Positions 34,026 to 42,771 of a stretch of DNA of 63,367 nt are shown one piece after another. A model generated the notes under the pieces. It did no database searches. It saw nothing but the letters and a program-made list of their open reading frames with translations, and was not told where the DNA came from. Source of the stretch: Nocardia cyriacigeorgica (GTDB lineage Bacteria; Actinomycetota; Actinomycetes; Mycobacteriales; Mycobacteriaceae); contig NZ_VBUT01000015.1 of assembly GCF_005863245.1 (NCBI RefSeq), positions 1 through 63,367 on the forward strand, in the 5' to 3' direction. The position numbers and the translations under genes are program-made. Position 1 is the first letter of the stretch; each line of letters opens with the position of its first letter.

Positions 34026-35877
34026 TATAGATGGGACCGCCGTCACCCACCCGGGTGGCGGCTTCCCGCGCCGCTCCCGCTGTCCCAGTGGCCGCTAGCG
34101 CCTGGCTGGCGATTCGACCCGCGGTAGGGATGTGGGTTGCGACGAGCGTGATGCGGTAGTGGAGTTGTTCGCGGGTCTTGTTGTATCGGATCTCCAGTCG
34201 TAGGGCTTCGAATAGATCGCGGGCCAGTTCGAGCGGCAGCTTCTCGACGGCTATGTACCCATTCGGTAGCTGCTCAATCAGGCTCGGGTTCGGCGCGTCG
34301 ACGGCTTCGGTGCGCAGGCTCTCGAGTTTTGTCCGCAGCTGCGCCTGCTGAGCGCGGAGTTCAGCCCGCCGCTCGTTGATGTCTCGAATCAGGTCGCTGT
34401 CGGGCTCATCCACCAGCTCCAGACTTCTGACGAGTCGTTTGATCTTGGCGTCGATCTCGGTGATACCCGCACGCAGCGCCGTGATTTCTCGTTGGCGTGC
34501 CGCCTCGGCCTTCTCATGCGCGCGGTCATCGGTCAGAAGGGTGCGCCGATACCGGCCGAACACGTGCTGGTTGAGGAAGGTGTTGAGGTGTTCGGTGATC
34601 GCTTGTTCCCTGAGGAAGAACGAGCCGCCGGTTGGGTGTCCTTCCGGGATGTAGTTCTTCTTGGGCGCACAGACGTAGTAGGCGGCGATCTTGCGTGTCT
34701 TGCCATTCATGCGGCGAGAGCAGTGATCGCAGAAGACGTAGGACCGGTATCGATAGGAGCGTTTGGTCTGCGGATGCGGATTCTGGCCGGCTCCGCCCCG
34801 TGACCGCTGCACCGTGGGCCCTACCTCTTGGGCGACAAGGAAGTCGTCGAGACTGATCAGCGGTTCGTGAACCCGCTGAGGTGACCAGACCCACTCCGAT
34901 ACCGAGTTGGTCCTATTTCTGTTCGACTTGCGTCCCCGACGATTCCATACCATATGGCCCGTGTGTTTGGGGTTGGTCAGCACCTCCCGCACATTCGACC
35001 ACGTCCATTTCCCGGCTGCCGTTGCCGGGTCGACGGGAATGGGAGGCGGGTTCGACACCAGGTCGTCGTTCAGCCGGTCAGCGATCTGCTGGTAGGTGAG
35101 TCGTTCATCACAGCGCCACCGAAACATCCGTTGCACGACAGGCCCGCGCATAGGGTCCGGTTCGAGCAGGGTCTTCTTCTGCCCCTTGGCGCGTTTGGCG
35201 GGCACAGGGTGTGGGACGTGTTTGGCGCGGTAGCCGTAGCAAGGCTTGCCAACGTTGAACCCGGCTTCGGTGTGGACGGCGAAGCCGTCCCAGGATTTCT
35301 CCAGCATCTCCAGGACGTAGAACTCCGCGACGCCTTGCTTGACGCGGCGGGTCAGCACCTGCGTGGCCCGCTTCTCTTTCCGTCCGCTATCGGGCACTGC
35401 CAGGCGGAATGGTTCGTCGGCGGCCAACAGGGTGACGCCGGCCTTCTCCAGGCGGTGTTCGATATCGGTGCCGGTGTAGGTGCGTCGGGCGATGCGTTCG
35501 ATCGATTCGCAGATCACGTAATCGAAGCGACGGTCCGCACGGTTCGCCTCTGCGAGTAGGTCCTGGATGCCGCCGTCCCGAGGTACCGGAATGCTGAATT
35601 GCTCATGAGCGCTACCGGTACCCCTGTCGGTCAGGTCCATGCGACCGGACTCGACATCCCAGAAATGCGCGGTGATCATCGCGCCCGCGGGTAATGCCAG
35701 GTTCGAGTTCGAGAACTGGCGCGGGATCGACAAGGTCGGGTCTTGCAGGTCGGCGGTTGATGTCCGGCCCGCGAATGCCACACGGAAACTCGGGCCGGCG
35801 TCACCCGACGGCGCCCCCACCGTCCCTAGGCCGCTGTTCGCTGCCCATCGTCGGAATTGCTCTGGGCCAGCTGCCAT
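33991..35877 (-). CDS. Large serine recombinase / integrase
   Basis: A 628-residue large serine recombinase. After a 30-residue N-terminal extension comes the resolvase domain with the nucleophile at Ser40 (GRTSTADLQ). A recombinase domain follows, then a zinc ribbon (YVFCDHCSRRMNGK ... YYVC) and a long coiled coil. The stop codon lies inside tRNA-Arg, and the last residues (MAPPAGIEPAT) are the complement of the tRNA 3' half. The gene therefore marks the left boundary of the accessory island. The ATG at 35877 has an excellent GGGAGG site. No right attachment site is seen in the window. Confidence 0.92.
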   Translation of the reverse strand: MAAGPEQFRRWAANSGLGTVGAPSGDAGPSFRVAFAGRTSTADLQDPTLSIPRQFSNSNLALPAGAMITAHFWDVESGRMDLTDRGTGSAHEQFSIPVPRDGGIQDLLAEANRADRRFDYVICESIERIARRTYTGTDIEHRLEKAGVTLLAADEPFRLAVPDSGRKEKRATQVLTRRVKQGVAEFYVLEMLEKSWDGFAVHTEAGFNVGKPCYGYRAKHVPHPVPAKRAKGQKKTLLEPDPMRGPVVQRMFRWRCDERLTYQQIADRLNDDLVSNPPPIPVDPATAAGKWTWSNVREVLTNPKHTGHMVWNRRGRKSNRNRTNSVSEWVWSPQRVHEPLISLDDFLVAQEVGPTVQRSRGGAGQNPHPQTKRSYRYRSYVFCDHCSRRMNGKTRKIAAYYVCAPKKNYIPEGHPTGGSFFLREQAITEHLNTFLNQHVFGRYRRTLLTDDRAHEKAEAARQREITALRAGITEIDAKIKRLVRSLELVDEPDSDLIRDINERRAELRAQQAQLRTKLESLRTEAVDAPNPSLIEQLPNGYIAVEKLPLELARDLFEALRLEIRYNKTREQLHYRITLVATHIPTAGRIASQALAATGTAGAAREAATRVGDGGPIYMAPPAGIEPAT

Positions 35878-36080
35878 CTCGTTACCTCCCGTAATACCCG
35901 CGCTTGTAACTCGGCAAGTCGCTCACCCTCCGGCCCACCTACGATCCGAATCTCCAACTCAGCCTGCTGAGGAACAGCGGCCACAGCCTGACCGACCTCG
36001 GAAGGATCACTGGAATCAATGGGCGTCCCGTCGCGCGGCGAGGGCGGGATGGATCCCGAACCGCGCTGTCGCCGAGTCAT
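35826..36080 (-). CDS. Small protein upstream of and overlapping the recombinase
   Basis: An 84-residue basic, helical protein with no recognised domain. Its 3' end overlaps the recombinase start by 52 bases, an arrangement that would couple their translation. Candidates are an accessory or recombination-directionality factor, but nothing in the sequence shows this. Confidence 0.5.
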   Translation of the reverse strand: MTRRQRGSGSIPPSPRDGTPIDSSDPSEVGQAVAAVPQQAELEIRIVGGPEGERLAELQARVLREVTRWQLAQSNSDDGQRTAA

Positions 36081-36516
36081 CGCCTACCCTGTCTCGATCC
36101 GGTTCCAGGCTGGTAGTCCACGTAGACGGGACCATGAACGCTCTGTACTCCCGGCGTCGTCAAGCGAGCCCGAAACCAGCTGTCTCGCAACCCGCTGCTA
36201 TCGGCATGCTGGAAGCGGTCGGCCACACGTCGCGGGGTCCTGGATTCGTGCCCACATCGTGCCGTATGCGCCCTGCACGGGCTAAGGCTGCACGGCATAG
36301 CGCTACGATTCGTGGGCGGTTTCCCTGCGCTTTCGCGAATTGGTCGGGTTTCGCAGCTAGCGTGAATGCTCATGAGCCACCTCGGTTGTCGTCGTCGGGC
36401 ACCGGCTGGGACGTTCGTCTAGTGACTCCGCGCAATAGGCTCAGGATCAACACTTCCGTTGGGCGACTGTGTCGATGCAGATCGTCGTCACGCGAGCCCC
36501 CACTGGCGGCCCAACT
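36081..36516. other. Gap between recombinase block and DUF4254 operon
   Basis: About 435 bp without a convincing gene. An open frame on the minus strand ends with an ATGA overlap onto the 84-residue gene, but its composition is not protein-like. No strong terminator seen. Confidence 0.3.
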
Positions 36517-36942
36517 TCAGAGACCGTGGTCCGGGAGGCGTCGGGCCCCAGCGACTAGGTCATCAATGAGGTCCTGGTACGCCGATGCCAGCTCGTCCAG
36601 CTGAGCGCACACCTCGATGTAAACGGTGTCTGAGGGTGCGGTGAGCGCGGCGTAGGTTTGTGCGGTGAGTTCGGCGAGCCGGTCGATCACCCGGCCGACG
36701 GTCTCGGTGTGTATGCGCGCGTTTGGGAACGGCACCGGTACCGCCAATAGGACGAATCGATCGATCTCGAGGACGAGCTGGGCTCGCCGCCAGTCGATCC
36801 GCTCGTCCTCAGCGGGGTTCGCGAGGCGGTCGCTATGCAGTTCACCGAGGTCGACCGCGGCGTCTACAAGGACGCCATCGGTGTCGGGAAATCCCCGGCA
36901 GGCGGAGAGAAGTTGGGCGGCGGTAGGCAGATGTTTGGTCAT
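36517..36942 (-). CDS. DUF4254-like protein
   Basis: A 141-residue all-alpha protein resembling DUF4254 family members, which are found in mobile regions of actinobacteria. No catalytic motif is visible. It is the last gene of a three-gene operon and overlaps the preceding gene by four bases (ATGA). Its sequence (LPTAAQLLSACRG; NPAEDERIDWRRAQLVLEID) is related in plan to the upstream gene, suggesting duplication. Confidence 0.6.
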   Translation of the reverse strand: MTKHLPTAAQLLSACRGFPDTDGVLVDAAVDLGELHSDRLANPAEDERIDWRRAQLVLEIDRFVLLAVPVPFPNARIHTETVGRVIDRLAELTAQTYAALTAPSDTVYIEVCAQLDELASAYQDLIDDLVAGARRLPDHGL

Positions 36943-37409
36943 GGTGACGGGTCCGGGAGGTAGATCGAGCGGCGGTCGAGTCCGGTGACGAGGTCTGTGT
37001 AGTTTTCGACGAGTTCGGCCAAGCGGCACCATGCATCGTGGACGTCGGGGTGGTCGGCGGGCTGAGACATGAGCCGGGTCCAGGCTTGGACCTGGGTAGC
37101 TGCGATTCGGTCGATCAGCGTGCCCATGGATTCGGGGTGGCAGATCGCTATCGCGTGCGGCCGGGGAAGACGTGGGGCCAGCCAAGCGTCGATTGTCGTG
37201 ATCAGCCGTTCACGACGGTGTCGCAGCAGCGCCATGTCTGGATAGTCGAGTAGCTGGGTGTGGATCGTGCCGAGTTCGGCTGCCCAGTGGACTAGGGGAT
37301 GGCGGCCGACGTGGTGGCCCCGGATCGCGGTGAGGAGATCGTCCTGGCCTGGCCAGGCAAGCCCATCACCCTCCTCGACAGTCCTCGGCACGGGCAGGCG
37401 GCCGTTCAT
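36939..37409 (-). CDS. DUF4254-like protein
   Basis: A 156-residue alpha-helical protein of the same apparent family. The pattern DDLLTAIRGHHVGRHPLVHWA, then an HTQLLDYPDMALLRHRRERLI helix and a C-terminal LVENYTDLVTGL helix, is typical. Coupled at both ends by ATGA overlaps. Its function is unknown. Confidence 0.6.
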   Translation of the reverse strand: MNGRLPVPRTVEEGDGLAWPGQDDLLTAIRGHHVGRHPLVHWAAELGTIHTQLLDYPDMALLRHRRERLITTIDAWLAPRLPRPHAIAICHPESMGTLIDRIAATQVQAWTRLMSQPADHPDVHDAWCRLAELVENYTDLVTGLDRRSIYLPDPSP

Positions 37410-37864
37410 AATTCGACCACGGCCCGTGTTGTGGTCAGCAGCTCTGCACGGACCGGGACCGCCGGTCGGCCGGACGGCGACATCGGGTGCGGCTCGCTCT
37501 CCCAACGCCAGCCGACGCTCGCATAGAGATGCGGAAGCCACACCCGTTTATCCGCTCTCACGACATCCACCCCGAATGCGGCCAACATCCCAGATGACGG
37601 CGTATCAGTCGGCCTGTCCAGTCCGACAAGGAATATCCATCGGGGATGCTTCAGGTGGGTGATCACCGGAACCGACGCCACTCCCGCGCGGACGAGGTGA
37701 TCACGCACCACACGACCCAGCGGCTGCGGCATCGATACTGCCGTCATGTCGCGGCCTGTGATCAGCAACGGCCGGTCGGCGACAACTTCAACCGGAAAAC
37801 CAAACCGATGCCGATAGACGTAGACCACCTCGTGCACCGACTGACACACCTGCAACAGCGTCAT
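37406..37864 (-). CDS. Conserved hypothetical, first gene of DUF4254 operon
   Basis: A 152-residue protein of unknown function, mixed alpha/beta (VVYVYRHRFGFPVEVV; PVITHLKHPRWIFLVGL). I do not recognise the family. It is the promoter-proximal gene of the operon and faces the operator-like repeats at 38153-38214. Confidence 0.55.
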   Translation of the reverse strand: MTLLQVCQSVHEVVYVYRHRFGFPVEVVADRPLLITGRDMTAVSMPQPLGRVVRDHLVRAGVASVPVITHLKHPRWIFLVGLDRPTDTPSSGMLAAFGVDVVRADKRVWLPHLYASVGWRWESEPHPMSPSGRPAVPVRAELLTTTRAVVEL

Positions 37865-38152
37865 CGCGGCCCCCGGTGCCGCCTACCCGCGTCCGACCCT
37901 GCCGCAGATCCCGGCGGTCGCAGCCCCGACGCCTCGCGCCGTGACCGGACCACCTCTCGCCCCCGGGCTGCGCCAACGCAGAATGCTTCGACGTTCGCCA
38001 TCGGGTTCTCCGCCTCTAGACGGCGGTTCATCGTCGGTTGCCCGTTCCGAGCTGCCCCGGGCGGGCGGCGGGCTGAATCGGATTACGGACACGAGTCCCG
38101 GCCGGATGATCATTCGTCAGCGTCATGAGTCGAGCCATCGAAGTTGCCTCCA

Positions 38153-38214
38153 AAGTCTGAAATAGACTTCCATTTTGGTAGTCCGTTCAGACTACAACTA
38201 GACTTCTATTTTAG
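38153..38214. promoter_or_regulatory. Cluster of operator-like repeats in divergent region
   Basis: Two 16-bp direct repeats, TAGACTTCCATTTTGG (38163-38178) and TAGACTTCTATTTTAG (38199-38214), differ at two positions and are 36 bp apart. The first overlaps an inverted repeat AAGTCT-N5-AGACTT (38153-38169), and GTAGTC-N6-GACTAC lies between them (38178-38195). The AT-rich island stands out from its surroundings and separates the DUF4254 operon from the Scr1-type regulator, so it is a likely shared control region. Confidence 0.6.
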
Positions 38215-38314
38215 GAATGCAAATGTGTGGTTCTTGCGAAGTCGCGATCGGACTGGTACGTCAGACGAGCCAACGATCGGCGGTTGATCACGAATAATCT
38301 GGAGCGGAGAAACG

Positions 38315-39160
38315 ATGACAAGCCCCACGATCCAGCGGCGCCGTCTCGGTCTCGCCCTCAAGCGGTACCGCGAGGTGGCCGGCAAGACTCAGGACGAGGC
38401 GGCTGAGGTGATCGACTCGGCCGCGAGCAAGATCAGCCGGCTCGAGCAAGGGCAGAGCGGCATCAAGCTGACAGATCTGACGTTGCTTCTGGACTTCTAT
38501 GAAGTCGACCCGAGCGAAGCCGAATCACTCAAGCAGCTGGCGCGAGCCGGGCGCCAGCGTGGCCGCTGGAGTGGTCGCGGCGTTCCCGATTGGTTCCGCC
38601 AGTATCTCGATCTGGAAGCCGACGCGACCGAGATCAAGTGGTACCAGCACGAAGTGATCCCCGGCATCTTCCAGACCGAGGAGTACATCCGGGCGATGTT
38701 GCTGACCGGGCAGCCACGCGTCTCGGATGAGGAGATCGAGAACCTGATCGCGGTCCGGCTAGCGAGGCAGTCAATCCTCGATGACCGCAACAAGAAGATC
38801 AACGCGATCCTGAGCGAATCCGCTTTACGCCGAGTCGTGGGCGACGAGACCGTCATGAAGAACGCCCTGATCCACCTCGCCAACATCGCCCGTAATCCGC
38901 ACGTCACCCTGCAAGTGCTGCCGTTCAATGCCCGCAGTGTCGGCGACGCCTGGGCGCACTTCATCCTCCTGCGGTTCGGCGAAGACGCCTCCGACGTCGT
39001 CTACCTCGACGGGTACAACGACGCCGATTACATCGACAAATCCGAAGACGTGCGCGCGTACGCTCGACTGTGGGACAGGCTGCAAGCGGCAGCGACCGGC
39101 CCCGTCGAGTCTCGTACCCTGATCCTGAAGATCGCCCAGGAAATGGAGGACGCAGCATGA
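38315..39160 (+). CDS. Scr1-family XRE regulator (DUF5753)
   Basis: A 281-residue protein: N-terminal helix-turn-helix (about residues 8-65, DEAAEVIDSAASKISRLEQG) and a C-terminal DUF5753 domain with the motifs IPGIFQTEEYIRA and the FNARSVGDAW strand region. Regulators of this type in actinomycetes are almost always paired with a DUF397 protein that modulates them, which here follows with an ATGA overlap. The region upstream contains the operator-like repeats. Confidence 0.92.
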   Translation: MTSPTIQRRRLGLALKRYREVAGKTQDEAAEVIDSAASKISRLEQGQSGIKLTDLTLLLDFYEVDPSEAESLKQLARAGRQRGRWSGRGVPDWFRQYLDLEADATEIKWYQHEVIPGIFQTEEYIRAMLLTGQPRVSDEEIENLIAVRLARQSILDDRNKKINAILSESALRRVVGDETVMKNALIHLANIARNPHVTLQVLPFNARSVGDAWAHFILLRFGEDASDVVYLDGYNDADYIDKSEDVRAYARLWDRLQAAATGPVESRTLILKIAQEMEDAA

Positions 39161-39510
39161 CCACGCCGGACGGGTGGCGCAAGAGCAGCTACAGCGGCAG
39201 CAATGGCGGCGCCTGCGTGGAAATCCGGTTCGACGGCGACGTCGTACGGATACGCGACAGCAAATACACGGGCGATCCTGCGACACAGCCCGAAATCATG
39301 CTGCCGGTCACACGGTGGGCGTCATTCCTGGACCAAGCGTTGCGCTTCGTCTCGAGTACCGACACCGACCTGCCCTTGATGCACCGCGATGACCACGGCA
39401 GAGTGACGATCCGCGACGCCGAAGGCGTGGCACTGACGTATACGGCGACAGAATGGGCAGCGTTCGCGGCGGGTGTCCGGAGCGGCGAGTTCACGATGAC
39501 CGCAGCCTAG
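39157..39510 (+). CDS. DUF397 protein, apparently with two DUF397 units
   Basis: A 117-residue protein starting WRKSSYSGSNGGACVEIRF, the DUF397 hallmark. Typical members are about 65 residues. Here a second, similar unit (HRDDHGRVTIRDAEGVALTYTATEWAAFAAGV) follows the first, which suggests an internal duplication. Partner of the preceding Scr1-type regulator, coupled by a four-base overlap. Confidence 0.88.
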   Translation: MTTPDGWRKSSYSGSNGGACVEIRFDGDVVRIRDSKYTGDPATQPEIMLPVTRWASFLDQALRFVSSTDTDLPLMHRDDHGRVTIRDAEGVALTYTATEWAAFAAGVRSGEFTMTAA

Positions 39511-39588
39511 CCCGGACACCCGCTACTCCGACCACTACGCCCACTCGCAGTCTGGGCCCCGACCGCACCGCTCTCGCTGCTCAAGCAA

Positions 39589-40482
39589 TTATGTGATGGG
39601 TCGCCATCCACGCCATGGCCTCGGGCCGCATTTGCCTCGGAGGCAGCCGATTCGGTGGTCGGCCTGTTCGCGGTGGGTGGGGTTTTCGGTGGCGCCTTGG
39701 GCGGCCATGCAGGTCATGCGGAATTCGCGCAGGTCGCGAAGGAGTTCGTAGCCTGACCAGTCGGTGACATCGTGGCCGTAGGCATTGCAGAATGCGCGGT
39801 ATTCGGTGTCGGTGATGAAGCCGAAGCTGTGGTGTTTGATGGCGGTGTGGACGGTGTCCCATTCGGGTGGGCCGAGGGAGGTGCGTTCGAGGTCGAGGAG
39901 GTAGACCTCGCCGTTGTCGGTGGCGACGACGTTGCCGCCCCAGGCGTCGCCGTGGACGACGCACCAGGGCAGCCCGGCCGGCACGTTGCGCCAGCGCTCG
40001 CGTAGTTCGGCGAGGTGGTCGCGCATCCATGCGCGGTCGTCGTCGGAGATGGTGATGGCGGTGGCGATGCGGTGGTCGAGGCGGACGAATGGGTCGATGG
40101 TGCCGAGGTTGATGTCCGGTGGTGGGAGGTTGTGGAGTCGGCGTAGTGCGGTCGCGATTTCGGCGGGGCGGCCGTGCCGGTGTGGGGGGAGTTCGCGCCA
40201 GAAGGTGACGGCGCGGTCATCGACGATGACGGGTTGGTCGATGCCGGGCCAGGTTTGCACGGCCGGTACGCCGGAAGCTTCGAGCCAGTCGGCGACGGCG
40301 ACTTCCCGGCGGGCTGCCGCTTGCTGGCCGGGGCGCGTCACGCGGGCGACGATTCCTGCTTCGAGCCGGTAGAGCACGTTTTCGCTGCGGCTCAGTACGG
40401 TCGCGCGGTCGAGCGGCAGCCCGGCTTTGTCGCATGCGACGTGCAGCGTTTCCAGTGCAGCGTCGTGAGTGTCGGTAGTCAT
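39589..40482 (-). CDS. APH-family phosphotransferase
   Basis: A 297-residue kinase-like fold of the aminoglycoside/choline phosphotransferase family. The catalytic loop is HGDAWGGN (His177, Asp179, Asn184) and the metal-binding aspartate is Asp197 in LLDLE. The substrate cannot be read; similarity alone does not imply antibiotic resistance. The stop-start overlap (ATGA) with the zinc-ribbon XRE regulator makes them one operon, divergent from the radical SAM genes. Confidence 0.88.
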   Translation of the reverse strand: MTTDTHDAALETLHVACDKAGLPLDRATVLSRSENVLYRLEAGIVARVTRPGQQAAARREVAVADWLEASGVPAVQTWPGIDQPVIVDDRAVTFWRELPPHRHGRPAEIATALRRLHNLPPPDINLGTIDPFVRLDHRIATAITISDDDRAWMRDHLAELRERWRNVPAGLPWCVVHGDAWGGNVVATDNGEVYLLDLERTSLGPPEWDTVHTAIKHHSFGFITDTEYRAFCNAYGHDVTDWSGYELLRDLREFRMTCMAAQGATENPTHREQADHRIGCLRGKCGPRPWRGWRPIT

Positions 40483-41894
40483 GGATGGAGCAGCTCGTCG
40501 ATGCGGCAAGACAGTGGAGCGACCTCAGGCTGGTCGGTGCGCTGGGTGGCGGCGCGGCGCAGGGCATGCAGGTCGTCAGTGGCGCGGCGGGACCGCAAGA
40601 GGCCAGCGTCGGTGAGGGCGCGTTGTCCGATGAGGGCGGCCTCGGCGGGGTCGCCGACGGTCATCACCAGGGTCGCTAGTTTGGTGCCCGAGATCGCGCG
40701 GGATCGGACGTATTGGTCGGTGTGTCCGTCGACGGCGATGGCCAGTCGGGTGCGTGCCTCGTGGATGAATCGGCCGGCGGTGGCGAGGTCGAACAGTGCG
40801 TGTCCGGTATCGCCGGCGTGTTGTGCGTGGTCGTAATAGGCCATCCATGGCGGGTCGTTACGGGGGCTTGCTTGGTCGAATGCGTCGTCCGCGTTCCCGA
40901 CGGCAGCCATGGTGTCCTGCACGCGACCCATTTTGGCGAGCGCGCGGGCGCGGGTGGTGTGAAGCATGGCGCGTTGGGTTGCGGTGAGGCGGTCGGCGCG
41001 GACGAGGGCCAGTTCCGCGGAGGTGAGTCCGGCGTCGGGGTTGCCGCACCAGATGGATTGGCGTGCCATCGAGGACAGGATCTTGGCGCGTAGTTGCCAG
41101 TCGTCGACTTCTTCGGCGCAGGACAGGGCGAGTTTGAACATGGTACGGGCGTCGGTGTGGGCGTAGGCGTCGAAGGCCATGAACGCGGCGGTGTGGCTGA
41201 GGACGCCGACGGCGGAGAACAACTCGCCGCGGTGGCGGTCGGCGCAGCGGGCTTCGAGGAGCCGGACGGCGTAGCGGAGCTGCGCGGCGACGGCGTCGCG
41301 GACTACTCCGCCTCCGTAGGCGTGGTCCCAGTAATGGAACATGCTCGCCGCCTCGCGTAGCTGCGCGATCTCGTGCGGGCCGACCATCGACGGCACCGGT
41401 GTCGGTTCCAGGGCGCCGATCAAGTCGGTCATCGCGGCGGGGGCGACCGCGATCGACGCTGCGGCGCGCAGGAAGTCTTGGCGGTTCACCTGGTCGAGGG
41501 TATCGGTGTCGTGTGGCGGGAGGGAGAACCACAGCAGGTCGGCGGGGACGCGCAGGGTTTGTGCCCAGCGGATGAGTTTGCTCAGCTGTTCGGGTGCTCG
41601 ACCGGATTCGAGCTTGCTGAGCTGGCCTTGGGTGAGGCCGAGCCAGCCGGCGACTGTCTCTTGCCCGATCGGGCGTCCATGGTGTGGGTGAGTGCGGTAG
41701 GCGTAGATGACGCGGCCCATATGCCAGGTGGCCAGGGCCTCACGCATCCGTTCGGTTTCCCAGAACGCCCGCAGTAGGTCGGGTGGTTCCAGCACGCCGG
41801 ATTCGCAGGGGCCGCAGACGGTGCCGGTGTTGTATCGGTTGAGTCGTGCGCCGCACCGCGTGCAGGCGCGGCCCGGTTGTGGATTCCGTGTCAC
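40479..41894 (-). CDS. XRE regulator with N-terminal zinc ribbon and TPR-like body
   Basis: A 471-residue regulator. A short zinc ribbon (CTRCGARLNRYNTG ... CGPC) precedes a helix-turn-helix (GQETVAGWLGLTQGQLSKLES) and a long helical TPR-like region. Streptomyces and Nocardia carry many such proteins next to small metabolic cassettes. The GTG at 41894 is preferred over a further upstream GTG because GGGAG lies seven bases before it. It is divergent from the kinase/radical SAM operon, with a palindrome between (41990-42013). Confidence 0.85.
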   Translation of the reverse strand: MTRNPQPGRACTRCGARLNRYNTGTVCGPCESGVLEPPDLLRAFWETERMREALATWHMGRVIYAYRTHPHHGRPIGQETVAGWLGLTQGQLSKLESGRAPEQLSKLIRWAQTLRVPADLLWFSLPPHDTDTLDQVNRQDFLRAAASIAVAPAAMTDLIGALEPTPVPSMVGPHEIAQLREAASMFHYWDHAYGGGVVRDAVAAQLRYAVRLLEARCADRHRGELFSAVGVLSHTAAFMAFDAYAHTDARTMFKLALSCAEEVDDWQLRAKILSSMARQSIWCGNPDAGLTSAELALVRADRLTATQRAMLHTTRARALAKMGRVQDTMAAVGNADDAFDQASPRNDPPWMAYYDHAQHAGDTGHALFDLATAGRFIHEARTRLAIAVDGHTDQYVRSRAISGTKLATLVMTVGDPAEAALIGQRALTDAGLLRSRRATDDLHALRRAATQRTDQPEVAPLSCRIDELLHP

Positions 41895-41989
41895 CCCGCA
41901 GCTCCCGGATCGGTCGCGGGGACCATTCGCCCCCTCAGGCTCCATGATCGAGCGACGCTATCACGCTGCCGCACAACGCGTTATGCCTT

Positions 41990-42013
41990 CGACGCATACC
42001 TCGTCATGCGTCG
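41990..42013. promoter_or_regulatory. Inverted repeat between divergent operons
   Basis: CGACGCAT (41990-41997) and ATGCGTCG (42006-42013) are perfect complements with an 8-base spacer. They lie between the divergent XRE-APH and kinase-radical SAM operons. Probable operator for the XRE regulator. Confidence 0.55.
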
Positions 42014-42087
42014 CCGTGATGGTTTCATCGTCTTCCCCGCCGCACGCTTGCCGCAGTCGGTTTCGGCATTCGACGAGGAGGAGCGAG

Positions 42088-42771
42088 ATGGGTCTGTCGT
42101 TGGTAGTTGCGTTGTTCGGGCCGCCAGCAGCCGGGAAGACGACGCTGACGACCTTGCTCGGTGGCGCACCGGGCCGGCGGGTCTTCCGGCTGCGTGAGCA
42201 TGTTCCGCGCGAGGTGCTGGCCGCGACCGCCACCGACAGCCGACGCCTCGGCTGGATCGACGACTACACCGTATCGGCCGCGCTGCGCGCGTTATTCACC
42301 GCGACCGCTGAAGACCCGCATCTCCACACGGTGCTGTTGGACAACTTTCCCGGCGCCGCACGACAAGTCGATCAACTGCTCACCGAACAACGCGCCCTTT
42401 TTCCGGAGGCGCGCGTGGAGGCGGTGGAGGTGTCGACCGACGCCAAGACATTGCAGCAGCGGGCCAAGAACAGGAAGGTCTGCCACCGCTGTGAACCGGA
42501 TCCGATCGGCGACCCGCGGCTGCCCGCCATCCCGCGCGCCGACGATCCTTGGGCGTGCGCGAGGTGCGGCGGCTTGCTGCATCCGCGGCGCGGGGACGCC
42601 CCGCGCCTGTTGAAGGCACGCATCCGCCGCTACCAGCACGCCGCCGAGGGCGTCCGCGCCGCGTTCGTGGACTCGGGCGTGCCCGTCACCCAGCTCGACA
42701 CCACCACCAGCGTCAACGGCGCGGCGAACTTGCTTGCCCCGCTTCTCATCTCCCGGAGTGTTGCCCGATGA
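42088..42771 (+). CDS. Adenylate-kinase-like P-loop protein with zinc LID
   Basis: A 227-residue P-loop protein. The Walker A motif GPPAAGKT (11-18) resembles the GPPGAGKGT of adenylate kinase. LLDNFPGAARQ matches the DGFPRT..Q segment, and four cysteines (132, 135, 157, 160) form a zinc-binding LID followed by HPRRGDAPRLLKARIRRY. It therefore looks like an adenylate-kinase-type nucleotide kinase, but the NMP-binding segment and LID differ enough that the substrate is likely unusual. ATGA overlap with the radical SAM gene; GAGGAG site before the ATG. Confidence 0.8.
   Translation: MGLSLVVALFGPPAAGKTTLTTLLGGAPGRRVFRLREHVPREVLAATATDSRRLGWIDDYTVSAALRALFTATAEDPHLHTVLLDNFPGAARQVDQLLTEQRALFPEARVEAVEVSTDAKTLQQRAKNRKVCHRCEPDPIGDPRLPAIPRADDPWACARCGGLLHPRRGDAPRLLKARIRRYQHAAEGVRAAFVDSGVPVTQLDTTTSVNGAANLLAPLLISRSVAR

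Noticed and set aside
36077..36373. Minus-strand open frame with an ATGA overlap onto the small recombinase-side gene
   Set aside because: The overlap is suggestive, but the sequence is Arg/Ser/His-rich and without a predicted fold; treated as noncoding.
37883..38113. Minus-strand open frame of 76 codons upstream of the DUF4254 operon
   Set aside because: Composition is Pro/Arg/Gly-rich like random GC-rich frames, with no motif.
39589..40482. Aminoglycoside resistance gene call
   Set aside because: The fold is APH-like but the family is broad and nothing ties it to an antibiotic; called only a phosphotransferase.
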